DNA of 5,367 nucleotides from G039029935 sp039029935 (GTDB taxonomy: Bacteria; Chloroflexota; Anaerolineae; Caldilineales; Caldilineaceae): contig JBCCFC010000975.1 of the NCBI GenBank assembly GCA_039029935.1, positions 1 to 5,367 of the forward strand, read 5' to 3'. The position numbers and the translations under genes were made by a program. The notes beneath the pieces are model-generated. The model had not been told where the DNA came from, did no database searches, and worked only from the letters and a program-made list of their open reading frames with translations. Below, one piece after another: positions 1 to 5,367 of the stretch; within the stretch, counting starts at the first letter, position 1; each line of letters starts with the position of its first letter.

Positions 1-95
1 CGCGGAGTTAGGCAGGGGAACCCTCTGGGTCCTAATGCCGGCGTTCTCCTGTACAACCCGCAATAGGACCCAGAGGGTACCCCGCTAACTCCGCG
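1..95. repeat. GC-rich long imperfect inverted repeat (hairpin), function unknown
   Basis: Bases 1-34 are the near-perfect reverse complement of bases 64-95. The pairing is 11 bp (1-11 with 85-95), then about 5 bp around two extra bases (12 and 14) and one mismatch (19 against 79), then 15 uninterrupted bp (20-34 with 64-78). The unpaired centre, about 35-63, is some 29 bases long. The element starts exactly at the window edge, so it may extend further left. It is much richer in G+C than the AT-rich DNA just to its right (96-179), in which I see no gene or other signal. It lies 85 bases past the stop of the SH3-repeat gene, so it could end transcription of that unit, but no T-run follows on either strand. 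A dispersed palindromic element (REP- or MITE-like) is equally possible. Confidence 0.75.
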
Positions 96-179
96 TTTCA
101 ATGGGTAATTTATTTTGTGGATTAGCCTTATTTGGTATAAGACGACCCTTGAGAAAATAGCTTGAATTACTTTACTGCC

Positions 180-734
180 TTAAGACCGCCGTCGTCTTTT
201 CTTCTTTTTCTTCTTGGCTGGTTCTGTCTCAGGCTGTTCTGCCTCAGGCTGCTCCACAATCTTAAATAACATACTATAGGGAACCCGCCACTGCACATCC
301 CCACAATCCAACGTCACCGTCTTCTGGTTCAACCGTATCACTACACCATGACGCTCCACACGATCTCGGCTGCCAATAAACCCAATTTTATCCCCGATCG
401 CCACCTCATTGCGCCCCAAACCGCGACTGCGCTCTTCCACAATTTCCGTATCGACCGCATGGATATTGATCATGTAAATCGGGATAATCCACGTCTTGCC
501 ATCATGCAGATTCTCCACCGTCGCCTTGACCCGCTGTAGCTTGGTTAGCCGCGCCTTGATGGGACGGTTTTCGTCATTGTCAAAATACTCGATGACGTCA
601 CCGATGCGCAGATGCTTCTTGGCCTCGGCAATGCGCTGCGGATCGTCCAACATGCGCGTGATGGCGGCGCGGAGGCGGAAGAGGTCGAAGGCGGAGGCTT
701 GGTTGAGGGCGTTGGTTAGCTGTGAATAGTTCAT
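180..734 (-). CDS. Protein with two SH3/KOW-like repeats and a polybasic C-terminal tail
   Basis: This gene encodes 184 aa of unknown function; I cannot name the family. Residues about 1-42 look helical (FDLFRLRAAI, MLDDPQRI). Two related beta-rich repeats follow, about 42-92 and 111-161. Each begins with an IGD motif followed by I-x-[YF] or I-x-F and ends in a W-x-[IV]-P-[IY] motif (TWIIPIYMINI and QWRVPYSMLFKI), as in small SH3/KOW-like barrels. A short Pro/Glu repeat (162-172) leads into ten consecutive basic residues, K174-R183, which suggests nucleic-acid or ribosome contact. I chose the ATG at 734 because the decayed paralogue at 1485-1673 starts at the same MNYSQ position behind a strong SD. 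An upstream in-frame ATG at 752 would overlap the preceding gene by 8 bases and is a real alternative (190 aa). No clear SD of its own is seen, so translational coupling to the upstream gene is likely. The DNA is clearly richer in G+C than the kinase/NACHT half. Confidence 0.85.
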   Translation of the reverse strand: MNYSQLTNALNQASAFDLFRLRAAITRMLDDPQRIAEAKKHLRIGDVIEYFDNDENRPIKARLTKLQRVKATVENLHDGKTWIIPIYMINIHAVDTEIVEERSRGLGRNEVAIGDKIGFIGSRDRVERHGVVIRLNQKTVTLDCGDVQWRVPYSMLFKIVEQPEAEQPETEPAKKKKKKRRRRS

Positions 735-744
735 ATGCTCATCT

Positions 745-1410
745 TCACTCATCTTTATCTGCCGTATACCGAATAATAATAGCCTTAAGTGCTTTGAGGA
801 TACGGAAGATGTCAAACAGCGTATCCTGTGTGGCGAGATACCCCTCGCTAATTGTGTAATGTTTGCCTTCAAGCACAACAAAAAACCATTGATGTCCAAC
901 CACATAGCAACCATACATCGGGCGTTCATCTTGATTGAGTTTTTGAGCAACAAGCATGGCTGCTACTGCCTGACCCGGCGGATCGCCTGTCCAACCCATT
1001 TCACGCTTATATTCCATCAAGGCAAACATGGGGACTTCGGGTTCCCAATATCCTGTTGCAATCATGCCATCCGGCTCACCACTCAACTCAATTTTTTCCT
1101 CATCAACCAAACTATCTAACTGCGTTCCAAGGTGACGACCTGCAAAAAAGTTATAGCGATATAGATCCCAAAAACGTACCATCGAGAGTACAGGACCAAT
1201 AAAATTGATGGCAAGTTCTTGTTCGTTCCAAGCACTATTATTGATACGCAGGTCTTCTTGACGATCTGCTAACATCAATTGTTCGGCCTCAGTCATTGAC
1301 TGTTTGTCTTGAAGCCATTGGTCAAGTACTTGACTTGAAAATGTTCGGCGTAACCCAAAGTTTTTTTCCAAATAATGTAATGTACAATTCCGAAATGTTT
1401 TGCTTTTCAT
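745..1410 (-). CDS. PD-(D/E)XK nuclease-like protein
   Basis: This gene encodes a 221-aa soluble protein with a plausible PD-(D/E)XK endonuclease core. A helix with acidic residues, NEQELAINFIGPVL (62-75, E63/E65), precedes EPDG (112-115, D114). About 18 residues later comes EYK (E133, K135), then a helix with Q147 in GQAVAAMLVAQKL. The order Glu helix, D, E-x-K, Gln is the classic arrangement of this fold, seen in restriction-type and repair nucleases. Residues 164-195 (YGCYVVGHQWFFVVLEGKHY) read as further core strands. There is no signal peptide or membrane segment. The ATG at 1410 has a GAGGG SD nine bases upstream (1420-1424). The gene ends at 745, next to or overlapping the start of the SH3-repeat gene, so the two should be co-transcribed and may act together on nucleic acid. 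The substrate is unknown, and cleavage is inferred only from the residue pattern. The protein could instead be a catalytically altered member of the fold. Confidence 0.8.
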   Translation of the reverse strand: MKSKTFRNCTLHYLEKNFGLRRTFSSQVLDQWLQDKQSMTEAEQLMLADRQEDLRINNSAWNEQELAINFIGPVLSMVRFWDLYRYNFFAGRHLGTQLDSLVDEEKIELSGEPDGMIATGYWEPEVPMFALMEYKREMGWTGDPPGQAVAAMLVAQKLNQDERPMYGCYVVGHQWFFVVLEGKHYTISEGYLATQDTLFDIFRILKALKAIIIRYTADKDE

Positions 1411-1484
1411 GATTCACCACCCTCTTGTTGTTGACGAATGAACATGTGTTAACGCACAAGTGATAGTATGAACGAATTTTCTGA

Positions 1485-1673
1485 TTAGGGCAAATTGATA
1501 ACACGATTTTCGTCGTTGTCAAAATACTCGATGGTGTCACCGATACGCAGATGTTTCTTGGCTTCGGCAATGCGCTGTGGGGCGTCCAACATGCGTATGA
1601 TGGCAGCGCGGAGACTGTAGAGGTCGAAAGCAGAGGCTTAGTTGAGGGCGTTGGTTCGTTGTGAGTAGTTCAT
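1485..1673 (-). pseudogene. Decayed N-terminal fragment, paralogue of the SH3-repeat gene
   Basis: Reading leftward from the ATG at 1673, the product aligns with the first 57 residues of the intact protein at 180-734 (shared blocks RIAEAKKHLRIGD and EYFDNDENR). My hand alignment of 171 bases (1503-1673 against 564-734) gives 22 differences, about 87% identity. Codon 12 is TAA (1638-1640) where the intact gene has CAA (Gln). Homology stops just after the NDENR block, and a second in-frame TAA follows at 1485-1487, so both SH3-like repeats are missing. About half the differences are synonymous, with only a few substitutions such as L6R, F19Y, R20S, D31A and V47T. The copy therefore seems to have evolved as a working gene before it broke. 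The 74 bases from here to the nuclease-like start (1411-1484) show no coding signal. Confidence 0.85.
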
Positions 1674-1681
1674 GAGATCAG

Positions 1682-1689
1682 TCCTCCTT
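1682..1689 (-). promoter_or_regulatory. Strong Shine-Dalgarno of the decayed fragment
   Basis: On the minus strand AAGGAGGA lies 8 bases before the ATG at 1673, a near-ideal ribosome binding site. It marks MNYSQ as the ancestral start of this gene family and so supports the 734 start of the intact copy. Because it precedes a reading frame with an early stop, it may now only start a very short peptide in the leader of the nuclease-like gene. Confidence 0.75.
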
Positions 1690-1805
1690 CTATATATTTT
1701 CCATTAATGAAAACAGAAAACCTTACCTTTATATTTCTCATTTTACTATTGACTCCTTGTTTCTCAGAATTTAGAAGTTGACGAACAAAATTCTCCTTGA
1801 TATAC

Positions 1806-1833
1806 TTGTAAAATAGTACGCAATATCTATAGT
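1806..1833 (+). promoter_or_regulatory. Possible sigma-70-type promoter for the kinase/NACHT operon
   Basis: TTGTAA (1806-1811, 4 of 6 matches to TTGACA) is followed after 16 bases by TATAGT (1828-1833, 5 of 6 matches to TATAAT). It would give a leader of about 100 bases before the kinase start. In DNA this AT-rich such matches arise by chance, so this is only the best candidate I find. Confidence 0.35.
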
Positions 1834-1927
1834 ATTTACAGTTTTGATTTGGTTGGATATGTAATAAACTCGTTCTACACCTTATTCAACGGCAAAACTA
1901 TACAGATCATGATAAAGTTGGATGAAT

Positions 1928-1934
1928 GGAGGAG
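1928..1934 (+). promoter_or_regulatory. Shine-Dalgarno that fixes the TTG start of the kinase
   Basis: GGAGGAG sits 4 bases before the TTG at 1939. The codon just upstream in the same frame (1936-1938) is the stop TAA, so translation cannot begin further left. The next in-frame ATG is codon 20, inside the glycine-rich loop, which would destroy the ATP site. The TTG is therefore the only reasonable start. Confidence 0.85.
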
Positions 1935-1938
1935 TTAA

Positions 1939-2694
1939 TTGCACAATCTCGCTGGTTCAACCTTCGGTAGATTTAATGTTGAACAATTACTAGGCATGGG
2001 TGGTTTTGCCGTTGTCTATAAGGCGTTTGATACTGATAATAATCAAGATGTCGTACTGAAAATTCTCCATAGACGATGGAGTAATCATAAAAACATCATT
2101 AACCAATTTATCAAAGAAGGCCAGACGTTATCTAAGTTGAGTCATCCCAATGTTATAAAACTCTATAATGTCGAAACTCTTTATGGGCAACCTTTCTATG
2201 TCATGGAATATTTACCAGGTGTACCTCTATCGGACATTTTGTCAGGAGAGAGTCTCACTCCTATTCTGCCAGTGTATAAAACATTCATATATGATATTTT
2301 ATCGCAAATTGCTGAGGCATTGAATTATCTACACAGCAAAAAAATAATTCATCGTGATATTAAACCGAGTAATATTTTTATTGCGGATGATTATACAGCC
2401 AAATTACTTGATTTTGGTTGTTCTCAACACTTATTGGGGTTAGGGTTACAAGAGAAAGATCGTACAGGTACGCTCAAATATATGTCACCTGAGCAGAAAG
2501 CTGGCAAGCGCATCAATGAAAAGTCAGATATCTATTCATTTGGTTTGACAATTCAAGAAATATTAGAAAAATATATGGATTTATCACCTGAAAAGCTGAA
2601 TGAAATTACACGAAAAGCTCTCGAACTAAAACCAAAAAATAGGGTTGCAGACCCGATCAAGCTTGTTGATGAAATTTGCTCCATACTCGGTTAA
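1939..2694 (+). CDS. Compact cytosolic Hanks-type Ser/Thr protein kinase
   Basis: This 251-aa protein transfers phosphate from ATP to Ser/Thr (by family). All key elements are present: the glycine loop GMGGFAVVYK (19-28), the ATP-anchoring Lys K41 in VLK, its partner Glu E60, the catalytic loop HRDIKPSN (138-145, D140, N145), the metal-binding DFG (158-160), the activation loop ending in TGTLKYMSPE (176-185), DIYSFG (197-202) and the C-lobe Arg R235. It is an RD kinase, so activation-loop phosphorylation (T176/T178) probably switches it on. It is almost only the kinase domain: there is no membrane segment, PASTA or sensor domain, unlike many bacterial kinases. The stretch after DIYSFG, where related kinases have a GxPPF-type segment, is shortened. 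It starts with TTG behind a good SD and lies 13 bases before the NACHT gene, so the two are probably co-transcribed and the NACHT protein is the obvious candidate partner or substrate. Confidence 0.95.
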   Translation: MHNLAGSTFGRFNVEQLLGMGGFAVVYKAFDTDNNQDVVLKILHRRWSNHKNIINQFIKEGQTLSKLSHPNVIKLYNVETLYGQPFYVMEYLPGVPLSDILSGESLTPILPVYKTFIYDILSQIAEALNYLHSKKIIHRDIKPSNIFIADDYTAKLLDFGCSQHLLGLGLQEKDRTGTLKYMSPEQKAGKRINEKSDIYSFGLTIQEILEKYMDLSPEKLNEITRKALELKPKNRVADPIKLVDEICSILG

Positions 2695-2707
2695 ATGGGA
2701 TTACAAA

Positions 2708-5367
2708 ATGAATGAACTAATTAATTGGTGGAATGGTCTTTCCGCCGAACTGCAAACCAATATTATTATCGCTATCATTAGTGCTGTTGCTCCGATTATA
2801 CTGGGTATTGTCATATCTAAATTTGTGTGGCCTGTTATTAAAATGCTTGCAATAGAACTGCCCCGATTTATATATGCTCATTTTGCCAAATATCCAGTCT
2901 TCAATTATCTGGCATTGCATGAGTATAAAAAAAAGTTATATGAGGATATTAACCAATTATCTACCAACTGGTCAACTCAAAAATTATCAATGGGTAATGT
3001 GTTTGTCCCTATTAAAGTCAATACTGAATATATGCTCCCTCATATTGTTCCTGGAGAACCATCAACGCGGACGATCGTTGATTTGAAATCAGCAATGAAA
3101 GCATATAAGCGATTCGTCTTGGTTGGCGATCCGGGTAGTGGGAAGACCACTGCTCTAAAGAGTGTTGGCATTGCAGCCCTAGATGGAGACCTGTTTAAAT
3201 CTAGCGATCCTTTACCTGTATTTGTTGAATTACGAAATTGGGCACCGACACAGCTACCATTAGATGAATATTTATATCATTTGTTAGAAAGCGAAATATT
3301 TCAAATTCCAAACCCCAAGCGATTTATCAATCGATACCTCCAAAAAGGAAACTTACTCCTTCTGCTTGATGGGCTAGATGAAGTTGCAGACGAATACATC
3401 TCTGATACCTATAGCAGAATCAAAACATTTGTCAATCAATACCCAGACAATTATCTGATTGCTACCTCACGTGTTGCCGCTTATGATAATCAGTTGAACG
3501 ATATAACAGATACGACCATTGCGCTCACACACTTCAGTGATATGCAAATTGTTACATTTTTACGGTATTGGGCTTTCCCCCCTGATAAATCCGCGATAGA
3601 ATTAATGAATGCACTGCGAGAACGTCAACAGATAATGCAACTCTGTCGCAATCCGTTGATGTTAACCATTATTACCTCCTTATATGTTGAAACCACCTAT
3701 GAATTACCAGATTACCGTGACGAGTTTTATACAACATGCATAGATGCGGTTTTGAAGCAATGGGATTCGAGGAGAGATATTGAGCGTCGAAACCAATTCC
3801 GGTCTGTGGAAAAACAACGCGTGCTACAAAAGTTGGCTCTCGAACTACACCGGCAAAATGGTGCAAGTAATGAGATTGAGCGAGATGAATTAGAAATTTT
3901 TACCGCCGAAGTTTTACCTACAATTGGTCGAGCGAAAGATAAAGCATCCCAAATCGTCGATGAAATCATCAAAAATAGTGGGTTACTGGTTAATGTTGGT
4001 CCACAAAGACTTCAATTTTCACATCTGACATTCCAAGAGTTCTTCGCAGCCTCCGAAATTGACTCAGAGCGAGATTGGATTTCGCTGTATGAGAATTATG
4101 TACAAAATCCGGTACGCTGGAAAGAAGTTTGTCTGTTGTATTGCGGTATATCCAAGCAAGCGAACTTGTTAATTGCAAAATTGATTGAAAATGGTTACTA
4201 TTTGATGGCTGGTGCGTGTATTGCCGATGGTAAAACGGTTGATGAACAGCTTGCAGAGCAAGTACTTGTCCATTTGGTATCGCGTTTACAAACAGAAGAT
4301 GAACCAAACAAGATATTGAACACGCTTGCCGAGTTAGCGTCGGATGAGGACCGCGAGTGGGCATCTAGTGCATATAAGCATCTCATTGATTATTTGCACA
4401 GCACACCGCTAGCGGTAAACCGACATGCTTCTATCCGTTCTTTGGCAAATATTCCGACACAGGCGGCGGCAGAGGAGTTAGTGAGTTCACTTGGCGATGA
4501 CACCTTACGAGACGTTGCACATGATGCATTAATTCAATTGGGTAATATTGGCTTACCTGCCATTGAATCTATTATGAGGGCCACAGAGAACGAAGAAATC
4601 TTGCAGGTTTGTCTTGAAATATGCTCGCAGATTCCGGCCCCCGATACAATTGACGTGGTTATACCCATGCTGGATTACCCCTCATCAAGAATAAACGCCG
4701 TTGCTGCTTGGGCATTGGCAGTTTTGATACAGCTTCCGGCCATCGAAAATGTATTGCAACAGATCAAGATTGAACAACACAACATTACGGATTTTACAAG
4801 CTCTGGTGTGCAGGAACTGAGCCAGTGGGTTTGGCCTTTTGGCGAGAATGAGGATCATACATTGAGTGTCGTTGTGGCGACGATTGTCCAGAATCTTGAT
4901 TGGAATACATTGCAAACATTATCTGAGTCCTATGCCAGCACCAGACCTGACGTTCGGATTGTAATTCCATATGCTATTCATAGGTATATGCAAGCGGATG
5001 CTGTGAACCAAGAAACATTTCAGCATATCATCAGTCTTTTGCTAATCGGTGAGCGATTTGCTTGGGATCAAGATGTCACCATTCCATACTCAGAAGACGT
5101 TGTTGAATTTGTCAATCAGGACCAAACGCCTTCCTTAGCCGATATATTTCGCCAGAAACCACAACAGTTGATTGCTGAGTGGAAATCCGTTACGCAACAG
5201 CCAAAATACCAGAGAAGAATTTTCTCGCTGGACACAAGGTTGATTGCCAAGCGTATGGGTCTAGCAGTTATTCTGGTGATGTTTGGACTAACGGTTGGGA
5301 CGATAGTTTTAGAGGGATTGAAGCCAAATGCCTTATTGGGCATTGCTATTCCAACAACAATCGTCAC
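2708..5367 (+). CDS. Membrane-anchored NACHT-family STAND NTPase with HEAT-like repeats (3' end cut by window)
   Basis: The frame is open from the ATG at 2708 to the right edge: 886 full codons with no stop. A hydrophobic segment, about residues 18-37, can anchor the N-terminus. The linker (about 42-130) contains FVPIKV. The NTPase core has Walker A GDPGSGKTT (140-148, K146), an acidic Walker B with the NACHT signature LLDGLDE (D221, D224, E225), a sensor-like ATSR (R255), the helical motif LCRNPLML (312-319) and FSHLTFQEFFAA (437-448), as in NACHT proteins. Alpha-helical HEAT-like repeats occupy about 565-675 and probably sense a ligand or bind partners. Around residue 850 a second hydrophobic segment begins (MGLAVILVMFGLTVGTIVL), followed by another possible one cut by the edge, so a C-terminal membrane domain is likely. 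Proteins of this family oligomerise on NTP binding after a trigger, and some bacterial members defend against phage. Here the trigger and output are unknown. The SD is weak (GGGA at 2697-2700), which fits coupling to the kinase 13 bases upstream. Confidence 0.93.
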   Translation, partial: MNELINWWNGLSAELQTNIIIAIISAVAPIILGIVISKFVWPVIKMLAIELPRFIYAHFAKYPVFNYLALHEYKKKLYEDINQLSTNWSTQKLSMGNVFVPIKVNTEYMLPHIVPGEPSTRTIVDLKSAMKAYKRFVLVGDPGSGKTTALKSVGIAALDGDLFKSSDPLPVFVELRNWAPTQLPLDEYLYHLLESEIFQIPNPKRFINRYLQKGNLLLLLDGLDEVADEYISDTYSRIKTFVNQYPDNYLIATSRVAAYDNQLNDITDTTIALTHFSDMQIVTFLRYWAFPPDKSAIELMNALRERQQIMQLCRNPLMLTIITSLYVETTYELPDYRDEFYTTCIDAVLKQWDSRRDIERRNQFRSVEKQRVLQKLALELHRQNGASNEIERDELEIFTAEVLPTIGRAKDKASQIVDEIIKNSGLLVNVGPQRLQFSHLTFQEFFAASEIDSERDWISLYENYVQNPVRWKEVCLLYCGISKQANLLIAKLIENGYYLMAGACIADGKTVDEQLAEQVLVHLVSRLQTEDEPNKILNTLAELASDEDREWASSAYKHLIDYLHSTPLAVNRHASIRSLANIPTQAAAEELVSSLGDDTLRDVAHDALIQLGNIGLPAIESIMRATENEEILQVCLEICSQIPAPDTIDVVIPMLDYPSSRINAVAAWALAVLIQLPAIENVLQQIKIEQHNITDFTSSGVQELSQWVWPFGENEDHTLSVVVATIVQNLDWNTLQTLSESYASTRPDVRIVIPYAIHRYMQADAVNQETFQHIISLLLIGERFAWDQDVTIPYSEDVVEFVNQDQTPSLADIFRQKPQQLIAEWKSVTQQPKYQRRIFSLDTRLIAKRMGLAVILVMFGLTVGTIVLEGLKPNALLGIAIPTTIV

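Larger units (their letters stand above)
1690..1938. other. AT-rich divergent intergenic region
   Basis: These roughly 250 bases separate the leftward and rightward units and must hold the promoters of at least the rightward one. I see no ORF of convincing quality, no RNA gene, no long inverted repeat and no recognisable riboswitch. A leftward promoter must also lie here or nearby. The minus strand has TATAAA-like and TATATA-like stretches around 1690-1735, but none has a good -35 at the right distance, so I do not place one. Confidence 0.6.

Noticed and set aside
1..95. Retron-type or CRISPR-related non-coding RNA
   Set aside because: No reverse transcriptase or cas gene is visible and there is only one repeat pair, so I call it only an inverted repeat.
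96..179. Rho-independent terminator directly after the SH3-repeat gene
   Set aside because: No GC-rich stem followed by a T-run is found in these bases on the minus strand.
348..729. Plus-strand ORFs opposite the SH3-repeat gene
   Set aside because: Antisense to a gene supported by internal repeats and a paralogous copy; no SD or recognisable domain.
753..953. Upstream extension of the SH3-repeat ORF to a 257-residue protein
   Set aside because: The extra 67 residues lie inside the nuclease-like gene in another frame and are absent from the decayed copy, whose start and strong SD are at MNYSQ.
1322..1570. Minus-strand ORF of 82 codons between the nuclease-like gene and the decayed fragment
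   Set aside because: It overlaps both in a different frame, shows no domain-like pattern and lacks a convincing SD. It is a chance open frame.
3672..4386. Several minus-strand ORFs of 60-124 codons opposite the NACHT gene
   Set aside because: They lie wholly antisense to a continuous frame with clear NACHT motifs and have unstructured composition. They are shadows.

Overview
This is a bacterial window of two halves facing away from each other. Gene density, short intergenic gaps, Shine-Dalgarno (SD) sites and a Hanks-type kinase next to a NACHT-type STAND NTPase fit a developmentally or socially complex bacterium. Chloroflexota or a filamentous cyanobacterium are my best guesses, but no marker gene fixes the taxonomy. 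No rRNA, tRNA, CRISPR array, transposase or phage structural gene is visible.

Left half, minus strand. At the left edge is a GC-rich imperfect palindrome (1-95) that no gene explains. Reading leftward from about 1673 there are three pieces: a decayed N-terminal fragment of a gene (1485-1673, with its own strong SD); a gene for a PD-(D/E)XK-nuclease-like protein (745-1410); and an intact gene for a protein with two SH3/KOW-like repeats and a polybasic tail (180-734). The fragment is a diverged copy of the start of the intact gene, so the nuclease-like gene is bracketed by two copies of the same 5' end. This points to past duplication or cassette replacement.

Centre. About 250 bases of AT-rich intergenic DNA (1690-1938) separate the divergent units and hold a plausible promoter for the rightward genes.

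Right half, plus strand. A compact cytosolic Ser/Thr kinase (1939-2694, TTG start) is followed 13 bases later by a large NACHT NTPase (2708 to beyond the right edge). The NTPase has an N-terminal membrane anchor, NACHT core, HEAT-like helical repeats and the start of a C-terminal membrane region. It is incomplete in this window. The two probably form one operon. NACHT/STAND NTPases are known in bacterial immunity and signalling. A kinase paired with a membrane-anchored NACHT protein is the best candidate here for a poorly described conflict or signalling module, but that role is inferred from domain content and adjacency alone.
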